From: Bacillus mesophilus
Lineage (GTDB): Bacteria; Bacillota; Bacilli; Bacillales; SA4
Assembly (NCBI RefSeq): GCF_011008845.1
Contig: NZ_JAAIWM010000011.1
Coordinates: 1-64,000, forward strand
DNA: 64,000 bases
Direction of reading: 5' to 3'
The position numbers were made by a program, and so were the translations under genes. This document shows, one piece after another, positions 34,875 to 43,389 of the stretch; within the stretch, counting starts at the first letter, position 1, and the number at the start of each line of letters is the position of its first letter. Under the pieces are notes generated by a model. It made no database searches and was not told where the DNA came from. It worked only from the letters and a program-made list of their open reading frames with translations.

Positions 34875-35906
34875 TTAATTATATTGAACAATTCTCTTTG
34901 AACCAAGATATCTTTGTTGCCAGTAGGATGTGTTCATTTTACTAATGGTAACACCCTTTGAACCTGAGTGAATAAATTGTCCATTACCTAGATAAATGCC
35001 TGCGTGAGAAGGGCCTTTTTTATAGGTCTGGTAAAAGACGAGATCCCCTACACTAGGTTTCGAAACGGAAACAGCAAAATTCCAGATATCACTAACGGTT
35101 CTTGGAATGGAAAAGCCCTTTTTAGCATATACGTACTGAAGGAATCCACTACAATCAAATCCACTAGGAGTCGTCCCACCCCATTTATAAGGAGTACCAA
35201 CTAGCTGTTTTGCTACACCCATAACGGAAGCGTCAACTGAATGAGTAGTCTCGTTCTTAACCTTTTTAGAGACGATTTTCTTTCCTTCTACGTGCAGTTT
35301 CTTTGAAACAATCGTTTTACCTTTGACATTTTGGTTAGCAAATAGATGCTTCAATGTGTCTGGGCCAGCAACCCCGTCTGCCTTTATTCCATATCTTTGC
35401 TGATAATGGGTAATCGCATCCTTTGTTAATGGACCAAAAATTCCATCAACAGAATAACCATAATAGCCAAGCTTCTGAAGCTTTTCCTGAACTTGAACAA
35501 CTTGTGTTCCTTTATCGCCACTTAGTAGCTTTGTTGAAGTGAATTGCTGATAGGTTTTGGCCTCGTTGGTAAAGTAAAGCCTTCTTAACGTCATTGGGCC
35601 AGCAACCCCGTCAACCTTTATGTGATGAACAAACTGAAATTCTTTGATCGCTGCTTGGGTGTCTGAACCGTATACCCCATCAACTTTTCCTGTATAAAAT
35701 TGCAAGGCTTTTAATTCTAACTGAAGTGATTTTACAGACATTCCTTTATGACCATACCGAAGAGTTTGATTGACCTTTTCAGCTTCATTATTGGAAATTG
35801 CGGGAGGGCCTTCTGCTGCGCTTGCTTTTTCAGGTCCAAGTAGCATAAAACCTGCAGCCATTGTTGAGAGTACTAGTGCTCCTCCCACCCCATTTCGCTT
35901 ATTCAT
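34875..35906 (-). CDS. secreted NlpC/P60 peptidoglycan endopeptidase with two PG-binding domains
   Basis: 343 residues. A signal peptide ending near residue 31 (EKASAAEG) is followed by two PG_binding_1 domains (about 48-110 and 125-190, each with a VDGxxG-type turn and VAGPxTLxxL). A Lys-rich linker (195-220) then leads to an NlpC/P60 domain (226-343) with catalytic Cys252 in FDCSGFLQYVY and His in SHAGIYLG. It should cleave cell-wall stem peptides, in vegetative cells or during sporulation. The binding site TAGGAGG is strong. Confidence 0.93.
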   Translation of the reverse strand: MNKRNGVGGALVLSTMAAGFMLLGPEKASAAEGPPAISNNEAEKVNQTLRYGHKGMSVKSLQLELKALQFYTGKVDGVYGSDTQAAIKEFQFVHHIKVDGVAGPMTLRRLYFTNEAKTYQQFTSTKLLSGDKGTQVVQVQEKLQKLGYYGYSVDGIFGPLTKDAITHYQQRYGIKADGVAGPDTLKHLFANQNVKGKTIVSKKLHVEGKKIVSKKVKNETTHSVDASVMGVAKQLVGTPYKWGGTTPSGFDCSGFLQYVYAKKGFSIPRTVSDIWNFAVSVSKPSVGDLVFYQTYKKGPSHAGIYLGNGQFIHSGSKGVTISKMNTSYWQQRYLGSKRIVQYN

Positions 35907-36060
35907 GGTTTAGCCTCCTAGATGTTCTTCTTGATGTTTGTATAATTTCTAGCTACTTAATCGATATTTTTAATCAAAAAGGATTATGACAGAATTTTGT
36001 GTTTTTAGTACTTTTATATCAAATCTGTACGTTTCTAAAAAGAGTTGAATCTAGCTCCAT

Positions 36061-36175
36061 CGCCCAGATCCTCGAGGTCAAATAACCCTGAAAGAATAAA
36101 AAGGAAAAATCACCCTTTTCTTCTTTCAGGAACATTTGCTTGTCGGATCTAACCGGGCGTTTCCGCCTTTTAGTA
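36061..36175. repeat. structured repeat module B, copy 2 (isolated)
   Basis: CGCCCAGATCC pairs with GGATCT and GGGCG (36145-36159), and inner CCTGAAAGAA (36087-36096) pairs with TTCTTTCAGG (36121-36130). The shared words TCGAGGTCAAATAACC and GGAACATTTGCTTGTCGG are present. Unlike the copies at 13147 and 49934, it has no outer element around it. It lies between the NlpC/P60 gene and ypgR. Confidence 0.78.
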
Positions 36176-36246
36176 ATACCTACGAATGGATTCGATCTAT
36201 TTACTATGGTACTATTTTGATAAGAACAGATATGGAGGAATTTTTG

Positions 36247-37365
36247 ATGAAGATAAAATCTATTGAACCAACTCCTAGTCCTAATACGATGAAGGTTATT
36301 CTTGATCAAGAGTTAAAAAGTAATGAACGAAACAACTATACAAAGAAAAATCAGGAGGAAGCTCCCGAAATTATTCAGGCAATATTAGCAATTGAAGGGG
36401 TTAAAGGGGTGTATCATGTTGCCGATTTCCTAGCCCTCGAACGAAATTCTAAATTTAATTGGCAGGATATTCTCGCAGAGGTTCGCCAGGTTTTCGGGGA
36501 AGAAGAAAAAGTAGAATCTGCTGAAAAACAGGTCAATGAAACGTATGGAGAAGTAAAGGTTCATCTTCAAATGTTTAAGGGAATCCCGATGCAAATTAAA
36601 CTGTCTGATGGAATGGCCGAGAAACGTGTGGGTCTACCAGAAAGATTTAAGAAAGCTGCGATGGAAGCAGAGTCCTCTTCCTCTAACTTGGTGATGGAAC
36701 GGGAATGGAAGGAACAAGGAATTCGTTATGGAGAAATGGATGAAATCGGAACTGAAGTAGCAGAAGAGATTGCAGCTGCCTATGCACAGGAACGTCTAAA
36801 TCGATTAGTCACACTTGCTCATTCTGACCAAAATACGATCACTCAACGAAAGACTTATCAGGTAACAGTGGAAATGTTGAATGACGGAGATTGGACAAAC
36901 CGTTATGCTCATTTAGAGCAGATGAACCCAACAGAAGCTGATCTACCTGTCCTTGAAAAGGCATTGGAAGATGAAAAAGCATCAATCCGACGATTAGCGA
37001 CCGTTTATTTAGGGATGATAGAGAGTGAGACTGTACTTCCTTTATTGTTTAAGGCACTAAATGATTCATCTGTCACTGTAAGGAGAACAGCGGGTGACTG
37101 TTTATCAGATATAGGAAATAAGAAGGCAATTGGTCCAATGATGGATGCACTTAAGGATAAGAATAAGCTAGTCCGCTGGCGTGCAGCTATGTTCCTTTTT
37201 GAAGAGGGAGATGAAACAGCTTTACCAGCATTAAAGGAAGCTCAGGACGACCCAGAATTTGAAGTAAGTATGCAAATTAAAATCGCTATTGAACGGATTG
37301 AGGGCGGAGAAGAGGCAAAAGGCTCTGTATGGAAGCAAATGACAGAGAGTAGAAAAGGCTCTTAA
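36247..37365 (+). CDS. ypgR: YpgR: Nfu-like N-terminus plus HEAT-repeat C-terminus
   Basis: 372 residues from ATG 36247 behind ATGGAGGAATTT; longer frames lack a binding site. The first 85 residues (SIEPTPSPNTMKVILDQEL, then GVKGVYHVADFLALER) resemble the N-terminal Nfu domain. The middle carries the conserved virulence-factor domain, and about 250-350 are HEAT-like repeats (SIRRLATVYLGMIESETVLP; SVTVRRTAGDCLSDIGNKKA). A role in iron-sulfur or protein repair is plausible but unproven. It precedes brxA, as in B. subtilis. Confidence 0.9.
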   Translation: MKIKSIEPTPSPNTMKVILDQELKSNERNNYTKKNQEEAPEIIQAILAIEGVKGVYHVADFLALERNSKFNWQDILAEVRQVFGEEEKVESAEKQVNETYGEVKVHLQMFKGIPMQIKLSDGMAEKRVGLPERFKKAAMEAESSSSNLVMEREWKEQGIRYGEMDEIGTEVAEEIAAAYAQERLNRLVTLAHSDQNTITQRKTYQVTVEMLNDGDWTNRYAHLEQMNPTEADLPVLEKALEDEKASIRRLATVYLGMIESETVLPLLFKALNDSSVTVRRTAGDCLSDIGNKKAIGPMMDALKDKNKLVRWRAAMFLFEEGDETALPALKEAQDDPEFEVSMQIKIAIERIEGGEEAKGSVWKQMTESRKGS

Positions 37366-37438
37366 AAGTTGCTCACATAATTAGCATATAGTATTCTTAA
37401 AAATAAAGAAGATCAGATTAAATAAGGGGTGTTTATAT

Positions 37439-37876
37439 ATGTCAATGGCTTATGATGAGTATATGAAGCAAGTGGTTAAACCAATGAGAGCGGAACTAGT
37501 AAATGCAGGATTTCAAGAATTAACAACAAGTGAAGAAGTGCATGAATTCTTAGAAGACCGAACTGGGACAACGTTAGTTGTTGTAAACTCAGTTTGTGGT
37601 TGTGCTGCAGGATTAGCGAGACCAGCAGCTACTCAAGCAGTCCTTCAATCTGAAAAGAAACCAGAACACCTAGTTACTGTGTTTGCTGGTCAAGATAAAG
37701 AAGCTACAGCAACGATGAGAGAATACTTTGAAGGGTACGAACCTTCTTCACCTTCAATGGCACTGTTAAAAGGGAATCAGGTTGTGCACTTTATTCCAAG
37801 ACATGAAATTGAAAGCTTCACAATGGAAGATATTATGAAAAACTTAACAAGTGCATTTGAAAGACACTGCGAATAA
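37439..37876 (+). CDS. brxA: bacilliredoxin BrxA (YphP)
   Basis: 145 residues, matching B. subtilis YphP almost residue by residue (VVVNSVCGCAAGLARPAA). The C-G-C motif at residues 53-55 removes bacillithiol from S-bacillithiolated proteins, using a thioredoxin-like fold in the cytoplasm. The ATG at 37439 follows AAGGGGTG. It ends in its own terminator. Confidence 0.96.
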   Translation: MSMAYDEYMKQVVKPMRAELVNAGFQELTTSEEVHEFLEDRTGTTLVVVNSVCGCAAGLARPAATQAVLQSEKKPEHLVTVFAGQDKEATATMREYFEGYEPSSPSMALLKGNQVVHFIPRHEIESFTMEDIMKNLTSAFERHCE

Positions 37877-37883
37877 TAAAAAG

Positions 37884-37907
37884 GATGCCTGTAAAGGCGT
37901 CTTTTTT
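37884..37907 (+). terminator. rho-independent terminator of brxA
   Basis: GATGCCT pairs with AGGCGTC (one wobble), loop GTAA, then six Ts. Confidence 0.87.
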
Positions 37908-38013
37908 AGTAGGTTTCCTAAAATTCCTTGGAAAACATGGAACGTTGTATTCAGGCTAGCCAATTAGTACGGCAATAACAATATGTTCATTCATCATTTG
38001 ATAGGAGAATTCA

Positions 38014-38790
38014 ATGATTATCACAACATCATCAAGAGCAAATCGTTCATTAGTGGAACATGCTCATCAATTAGCAAAAGAGTGGAATGAATCTTTTCAA
38101 AGTCGTGGAAGGGACTCTATCCAAGATATTCAAGAAAAGTTTTCTGAGGAAGTATTAGTTGTGGGTAAAAATCGTATCGAGTTGTTCATCCCAGGTGAAG
38201 ATCAACCTATTTTTTTTCATCCTAATTCAGCAATGTTCCGAATTAAAAGACTAATCAGTGGAGGTCATGATCCATTTGTTGAGGCCTGTCAGCTTTCAAA
38301 AGGGATGAGTTTACTTGACTGTACATTGGGGCTTGGTTCTGATTCTATTGTTGCCAGTTATGCTGTCGGGAAAAGTGGTCAAGTAACAAGTATTGAGGGA
38401 AATAAAACATTAGCTAACTTGGTTAAAACAGGTCTTAAGACTTGGGAAAGTCAAATACCTGAGATGGATGATGCGATGAGAGCAATACAGATTCAACATA
38501 CTCCTTATCAAAAGTTTTTGACTAAGAGTGATGATAAGTCTTTTGATATTATTTATTTTGATCCTATGTTTGAGGAATCCATTGAACAATCGGTTGGGTT
38601 ATTAGGTGTAAAGAAGCTTGCGTTATATGATGATCTTTCTGAGCAGACAATCATCGAGGCAAAAAGAGTCGCTAGAAAGCGCATTGTTCTAAAGGATCAC
38701 TGGAAAAGTATTCGTTTTGAGAAGCATGGGTTTACACCAATTCGGAGGAAAAGTGCTAACTTTCATTATGGTGTAATTGAACTAGAGTAA
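38014..38790 (+). CDS. ypiP: SAM-dependent methyltransferase YpiP
   Basis: 258 residues. LLDCTLGLGSDSIVASYAVG is the SAM-binding loop and IIYFDPMFEES the DPPY-like catalytic motif of N-methyltransferases. Length and position between brxA and ypjP match B. subtilis ypiP. The DP-M-F motif suggests a nucleic-acid or small-molecule amino group as the target. The ATG follows ATAGGAGAATTCA. Confidence 0.9.
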   Translation: MIITTSSRANRSLVEHAHQLAKEWNESFQSRGRDSIQDIQEKFSEEVLVVGKNRIELFIPGEDQPIFFHPNSAMFRIKRLISGGHDPFVEACQLSKGMSLLDCTLGLGSDSIVASYAVGKSGQVTSIEGNKTLANLVKTGLKTWESQIPEMDDAMRAIQIQHTPYQKFLTKSDDKSFDIIYFDPMFEESIEQSVGLLGVKKLALYDDLSEQTIIEAKRVARKRIVLKDHWKSIRFEKHGFTPIRRKSANFHYGVIELE

Positions 38791-38857
38791 GGACAAGGAA
38801 TGGACTGGATAATAATTAGGTAGGTTGGAAAGGTTAATGATGATGGAGGTGAATCCT

Positions 38858-38989
38858 ATGTCTAAACGCAAAAGTGATCCTTCGAAGGGACCATTAAACT
38901 CTCCTAATGTTGAAGGTCAAGGTACTACTACAACTGAGACAGGCTCTGTAACACGTGACTCTGCACGTAAAAAGACTAAAAGACAATAA
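38858..38989 (+). CDS. small protein, possibly YuzL-like
   Basis: 43 residues, MSKRKSDPSKGPLNSPNV then EGQGTTTTETG and a basic tail. Strong binding site GATGGAGGTGAATCCT. The VEGQGTT segment resembles, from memory, the short YuzL family of Bacillus proteins; a spore protein is also possible. A good terminator follows at 38997. Confidence 0.72.
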   Translation: MSKRKSDPSKGPLNSPNVEGQGTTTTETGSVTRDSARKKTKRQ

Positions 38990-38996
38990 GTTCAAA

Positions 38997-39019
38997 AACT
39001 CGCTTATAGCGGGTTTTTT
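38997..39019 (+). terminator. rho-independent terminator
   Basis: AACTCGCT pairs with AGCGGGTT (one wobble), loop TAT, then Ts. Confidence 0.87.
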
Positions 39020-39061
39020 ACATACATAATAACTACCTTTTACTATTCCAGTACGGACAAT

Positions 39062-39100
39062 AAAAAAGGTCAAAGGTGAGATCCACCTTTGACCTTTTTT
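39062..39100. terminator. bidirectional terminator
   Basis: A 17-bp perfect stem (39062-39078 with 39084-39100) has A/T runs at both ends. It directly follows the 27-residue minus-strand gene and can also stop + strand readthrough. Confidence 0.9.
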
Positions 39101-39101
39101 A

Positions 39102-39185
39102 TTAATCCGAATCAGTTGCTGCAGCGTAAATGAAGAAAGCTAATGTAAAATAGCTTAACAACATTAAAATTAACTCAATGTTCAT
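39102..39185 (-). CDS. 27-residue single-helix membrane peptide
   Basis: A tiny frame with a consensus binding site (GGAGGAACAAATAC) and its own terminator. The product MNIELILMLLSYFTLAFFIY plus AAATDSD is one membrane helix with an acidic C-terminus. Short hydrophobic peptides of this kind include small regulators of membrane proteins and type I toxins; nothing here shows an antisense RNA, so toxin is not favoured. Confidence 0.65.
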   Translation of the reverse strand: MNIELILMLLSYFTLAFFIYAAATDSD

Positions 39186-39345
39186 GTATTTGTTCCTCCA
39201 GGATTATTATATGTACTCTTAATCTTACCATGTTTTACTCATTTTATGAAATGCAATTGCTAAATAATTGATGAAACTATATTTATAGGATTATAGATTA
39301 AAATATAGTATAATTAATTAACCAATCTTAGCAGAGGTGAGTACG

Positions 39346-39939
39346 TTGCCAACATGGATTAGAAAATCGTTTGTTGTAATCTTCACCATCCTTACTTTCG
39401 GTCTAGTTACACCACCGCAAATAATTATTGCAGAAGAAAAATCCAATGAGTCTACTAAGACAGATCATTACGAAGAAACCACACATTTTGAGAACGAATC
39501 AATAGATCCTTACATACATGATGATTCTGTAACATCATCTTCCTTCCTAGAATATGCGACACTTCAGGCTGAGCAGCAATCGGTGATGAAGTTTGGTCCT
39601 GTTATCGAAGAAACGATTGGTGATGAATTTAGAACCGTTATTTTACCAAAAATAGAAGAAGTAATTTTTACTCTTTCTACAAGACTTGAAGCAGAGCAAT
39701 TACAAAATTTAGTGATCTCTAAGCGCCCTACTGGTGGTATGAGTGAAAAAATCTTTCATATTTATGATGGACAACAAGGACATGATCTTATTCGCTTTCA
39801 TGTAAGAAGAGATCATCCACCATTAGAAGGATATTATTTTGACTTCCATTATCATACATTTGAAGACTCCTTCCAAACCCACCATGAACTTGGTAAGATT
39901 TATTGGGATAAAAATACACCGCCAAACTGGCACTCCTGA
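39346..39939 (+). CDS. ypjP: YpjP protein
   Basis: About 197 residues. The end closely matches B. subtilis YpjP (RFHVRRDHPPLEGYYFDFHY, then HHELGKIYWDKNTPPNW), and its place upstream of thyA and dfrA agrees. An N-terminal hydrophobic stretch (KSFVVIFTILTFGLVTP) suggests export or membrane anchoring. The likely start is TTG 39346, five bases after AGAGGTGAG; GTG 39337 lies inside that site. Function unknown. Confidence 0.88.
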   Translation: MPTWIRKSFVVIFTILTFGLVTPPQIIIAEEKSNESTKTDHYEETTHFENESIDPYIHDDSVTSSSFLEYATLQAEQQSVMKFGPVIEETIGDEFRTVILPKIEEVIFTLSTRLEAEQLQNLVISKRPTGGMSEKIFHIYDGQQGHDLIRFHVRRDHPPLEGYYFDFHYHTFEDSFQTHHELGKIYWDKNTPPNWHS

Positions 39940-39965
39940 AGAACACATAGTGTTCTTCTTTTTTT
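39938..39965 (+). terminator. rho-independent terminator of ypjP
   Basis: GAAGAACAC pairs with GTGTTCTTC, loop ATA, then Ts. Confidence 0.88.
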
Positions 39966-40084
39966 AGGGCTACATTACCATCATTTACTATTATTCTATT
40001 AGTTTATAATATGCTAAAATTATATTATCTGAATATTAAAAACTATTGAAACTGTTACAGCCATATGGAGGGGATGGAACAGCT

Positions 40085-40828
40085 ATGAAAAAAACACTCT
40101 TCATCATGATCATCATGATGTTATTATTTATACCAATACTTGTAGGGTTTGAGCAGACTGAAGCAAGCGGTGGAGTTCTGCTTGTTCATGATCAAAAGGC
40201 ATTGGAAGAGATAGCTCAGCTACATACAACACAATATGTAAAGAACATCATTGTCCTACCCACTGGAAGTTATGAAATGGATGAGGTAGTTTCGATGATC
40301 AACCGAATATCACGCATTCATCCGTCCATTCTTAAGAAGGCTGCTGATCAAGGAGTTAAGCTAAAGCTTTTTGAAGGTCCGTTAACTAACCAACCGGGCT
40401 ACACTCAATTAAAAGGAGTAAAGCCTAGAGGCTATAAGCAGCTTACATGGGATCAAATCCCAGGAGCGGGCGGTTCAAAAATGGCATTGGCAAAGATCGG
40501 ACATAGTCAAAGAGGGGAAAGTCACGGATCTGTTAATCTTGAGTTACATGAATTAGCACATTCGATTGAACAACATGTCTTTCATTCGTTGAGATTCGAA
40601 CAAGAGTTTAGAGATATTTGGCATGAAGAAGCACGCTTACTATTTCCAAACCAACCTTATTTTATTGATTACCCTGAAGAATATTTTGCTGAGGTTTTTG
40701 CGATGTTCTACTTAAATGGGAAAACAAAATTAGAGATCGTGAAAAAAGCACCGAAAACTTATGAATATATGAAGGCACTCGAACTGCGAGAGGAAACTGA
40801 CTTACAGCTTGCTTATACTTTTCATTAA
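40085..40828 (+). CDS. secreted metalloprotease of the anthrax lethal factor/PPEP (M34) family
   Basis: 247 residues from ATG 40085 (GGAGGGG eleven bases upstream). A signal peptide or anchor (about 3-28) is followed by a catalytic domain with HELAH at residues 155-159 and the downstream zinc ligand Glu203 in EEYFAEVFAMFYL, the arrangement of lethal-factor C-terminal domains and Pro-Pro endopeptidases. A single such domain without toxin-binding parts fits PPEP rather than a toxin. No cell-wall sorting signal. The substrate is not evident in the window. Confidence 0.86.
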   Translation: MKKTLFIMIIMMLLFIPILVGFEQTEASGGVLLVHDQKALEEIAQLHTTQYVKNIIVLPTGSYEMDEVVSMINRISRIHPSILKKAADQGVKLKLFEGPLTNQPGYTQLKGVKPRGYKQLTWDQIPGAGGSKMALAKIGHSQRGESHGSVNLELHELAHSIEQHVFHSLRFEQEFRDIWHEEARLLFPNQPYFIDYPEEYFAEVFAMFYLNGKTKLEIVKKAPKTYEYMKALELREETDLQLAYTFH

Positions 40829-40849
40829 ACTTTGAGATATAAAACCGGG

Positions 40850-40880
40850 GAGCATCTCTTTAACAGAGAATGCTCTTTTT
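40850..40880 (+). terminator. rho-independent terminator
   Basis: GAGCATCTCT pairs with AGAG and ATGCTC (a one-base bulge), then five Ts. Confidence 0.78.
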
Positions 40881-40944
40881 AATGGGTAAATTCATAAAGG
40901 AAAATATTCTCAATTTACATTTACACTATAAAATTTTTGATTTA

Positions 40945-40980
40945 TTATTATGTTACACGATATATCGTGTAACATAATAA
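40945..40980. promoter_or_regulatory. 36-bp perfect palindrome, probable PadR operator
   Basis: Every base from 40945 to 40980 pairs with its mirror around the centre 40962/40963. The core ACACGATATATCGTGT is flanked by ATGT and ACAT, the half-sites typical of PadR operators. It ends 30 bases before the padR start codon, across the expected promoter, so it should mediate autorepression of the padR-DUF2812 operon. Confidence 0.8.
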
Positions 40981-41009
40981 ATATTTGGTACGAAGGAGGG
41001 AAGCAGGCA

Positions 41010-41330
41010 ATGGCATATAATGGGGGACCAATGACTGAAGCAATGTATTATGTTCTATTAGCGTTAATGCGTCCTAACCATGGTTATCAGCTTATGCAAG
41101 CTATTACAGAAGTATCAAATGACAGATTAAAAATGGGACCAGGAACATTATATGGAGTTCTTTCACGCATGCAAAAAGACGGCCTTATTTCGTTAGCAGA
41201 AGATGATGGGAGAAGGAAAACCTATAAAATAACATCAGAAGGTGAACAGGCTCTTCGTATTGAGTATAACCGATTGAAATCCTTGATCAATGACAGCAAG
41301 ATATTGGAGGAAGGTGATGAGAATGAATAA
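41010..41330 (+). CDS. PadR-family transcriptional regulator
   Basis: 106 residues from ATG 41010 behind CGAAGGAGGGAAGCAGG. The PadR winged-helix signature is plain: NHGYQLMQAI then KMGPGTLYGVLSRMQKDGLI. It lacks the long C-terminal dimer domain, so it is a short-type PadR (PadR-s2). The stop overlaps the start of the DUF2812 gene by 14 bases, so a signal sensed by that membrane protein may feed into the regulator. The 36-bp palindrome upstream is its likely operator. Confidence 0.93.
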   Translation: MAYNGGPMTEAMYYVLLALMRPNHGYQLMQAITEVSNDRLKMGPGTLYGVLSRMQKDGLISLAEDDGRRKTYKITSEGEQALRIEYNRLKSLINDSKILEEGDENE

Positions 41331-42522
41331 AACAGTACACAAACTTCGTCCAAGTGATTATTGGCGTATTGGTGAGCATGAAAGTTGGTTTGCGGACATG
41401 GCGGATCAGGGATTGCATCTAAAAAAGATGGGGATCCATTTTGCCAAGTTTGTTAAGGGTGAACCGAAGAAAATGAGGTACAGAATAGATGTATCGATAA
41501 AGAAGAGGGTAACATCAGAACAAAAACAAATGTATGTAGAGAGTGGTTGGGATTATGTAACAAGCTATAACTTTTTTCATGTATTCTCATCACCTGAAGA
41601 GCTTAATGCACCAGAGCTTCATACAGATCCCGCCGAGCAGTCTTATACTTTAAAGGAACTTGATAAGAGATTAGTTCTAAGCGCTAGTATAGTAGTTGTT
41701 GCAATGGTCTTACTTATAGGTATGTTAACTGCTCTTGTGTTTCTTGATGGAACTCCAACCCTTGCAATCATTGATGGTGGTGTAATTCAACAATCAATTT
41801 TATCTATCTTCATAGTTTATTCAGCATATACTTCACTACAGGCATCCATATCTATTCGTGCTTTACGAAGACAACTTATCGAAGGTAAACCGATAGATCA
41901 TCACGCTTCGTGGAAGAAGCATTATCGGCTACACTCAACAATCGCTTTTCTATTTACGTTCATCGTTGGAATGAGTGCTATCGTTCCATTCGTTCAACTG
42001 ACGAAGATGGATACAAAAACATTAGCAGAAACAAATCTTGACTTACCGATTGTTAGGTTAGCTGATGTTGAAGAGAATCCGACAATGGTCCGAGGGGAAC
42101 CAACCTATATGAGTGACAATGTAGATTGGGGCAATCGGTATTCGTATTATTGGAGTCCATTGGCACCCGTGCACTATGAAACAGATGAAGAGGGAATTGT
42201 CCCAGGGAAGATGTGGGAGGACAAAAGCGGTGAATATACACCAACTATTAGAACAGAGGTGTATCAGCTAAATATACCTGCTTTAGCTGATAATTTGATA
42301 GTAGATTTGATAGAAAGATATAGATATGAAGAGGATAGCGAAGATTATGTTGAGACAGAACATCCGGATTTGGATCTTTTGATTGTTCATGAAGATAGGG
42401 AATGGAAAGAAGTGTTTGCCGCCAAAGGAAAGGCAGTCATGTATGTAAGTTATCATGGCTATGCTGATATAAATTCCGTTGTAGAAAACACAGTAGAGAA
42501 GATTAAATTTATTTCGGAATAA
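41317..42522 (+). CDS. DUF2812 membrane protein
   Basis: About 401 residues (ATG 41317 behind GGAGGAAGGTG; ATG 41323 also possible). The N-terminus WRIGEHESWFADMADQGLHL, followed by VKGEPKKMRYRIDV, is the DUF2812 domain. Three membrane helices follow at about 130-155, 165-185 and 210-232, then an extracytoplasmic tail of about 165 residues. PadR-DUF2812 pairs are common in Bacilli and may sense envelope stress. Its reading frame overlaps padR, so they are coupled. Confidence 0.88.
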   Translation: MRMNKTVHKLRPSDYWRIGEHESWFADMADQGLHLKKMGIHFAKFVKGEPKKMRYRIDVSIKKRVTSEQKQMYVESGWDYVTSYNFFHVFSSPEELNAPELHTDPAEQSYTLKELDKRLVLSASIVVVAMVLLIGMLTALVFLDGTPTLAIIDGGVIQQSILSIFIVYSAYTSLQASISIRALRRQLIEGKPIDHHASWKKHYRLHSTIAFLFTFIVGMSAIVPFVQLTKMDTKTLAETNLDLPIVRLADVEENPTMVRGEPTYMSDNVDWGNRYSYYWSPLAPVHYETDEEGIVPGKMWEDKSGEYTPTIRTEVYQLNIPALADNLIVDLIERYRYEEDSEDYVETEHPDLDLLIVHEDREWKEVFAAKGKAVMYVSYHGYADINSVVENTVEKIKFISE

Positions 42523-42784
42523 TACTCTAATGTATTATGTTTTTGCAACCATACTTTCTATATTAATCTATCATTGTAGACTGCGATATAACACAATAGC
42601 AGTCATTGATCTGAGCAAGATTTGTGACTGCTGCTAGCATCATCTTCTTCTGGTGTGTTTTGCAAGTAAAAGAAGATATGATTAGTTAAAGAAGGTAAAT
42701 AAATTTTCTTGTAGAACTTACATACTATCTAAAAAATAATAGTGGTTAAATTAAAGTTTAATTTCCCCGAAAGAAGGTTTCCTA

Positions 42785-43180
42785 ATGAATGTAATATTGA
42801 TTCAAGTTGCCGCTATCATCGTTGCGGTTGTTTCGAGTGGTATTGCTGTCTTTCAACTTTTCCTCTTTTTAGGTTTCCCCCTTGCAGAATATAGCTGGGG
42901 TGGAAAATATGAAGGAGTTCTCCCATATAAAATGAGAATGATTAGCTTGCCATCAGCATTTTTATTACTCTTTTTTGGTTTTACTTTCTTAATACATTCA
43001 AAAGTGATAATACTAGATTTCTACTTACCGACAAATATTATTGTAGTTGTTATTACGATATTCATGGGGTTAAATACTTTAGGTAATTTGGCTTCAAAAA
43101 GTAGGAAGGAAAGATTGGTAATGGCCCCTTTAGCAGCTATAACCTTTATAGCATGCTTATTTGTAGTTATAACTTCATAA
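42785..43180 (+). CDS. four-helix membrane protein of unknown function
   Basis: 131 residues with four hydrophobic segments (about 3-27, 56-72, 78-100 and 112-131) and a conserved-looking loop AEYSWGGKYEGVLPYKMR between the first two. The ATG follows AAAGAAGGTTTCC. No family is recognised, and no partner lies near it. The 260 bases before it hold a possible weak hairpin (AGCAGTCA with TGACTGCT near 42600) but no other gene. Confidence 0.78.
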   Translation: MNVILIQVAAIIVAVVSSGIAVFQLFLFLGFPLAEYSWGGKYEGVLPYKMRMISLPSAFLLLFFGFTFLIHSKVIILDFYLPTNIIVVVITIFMGLNTLGNLASKSRKERLVMAPLAAITFIACLFVVITS

Positions 43181-43389
43181 TAGTAATTTCCCATAATAAT
43201 AGTCTAGGTTTTAATTAACTATTTTTGATCATCTGCGAATTATGTTAAATAGAAACGTCGATTTAAAGTTATAAATACAATAATTTCATGATTATTATCG
43301 TAAGATACTCCCAAATAAAGCCCTTAAACTTTTATTTATTATTATCCAAGTTTCTAGTAAAATAAATAAAGTAGAAAGGGTGACAGTTG

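Noticed and set aside
36019..36309. 96-residue minus-strand open frame
   Set aside because: It covers the structured repeat and the ypgR start, with no ribosome binding site and no protein-like composition.
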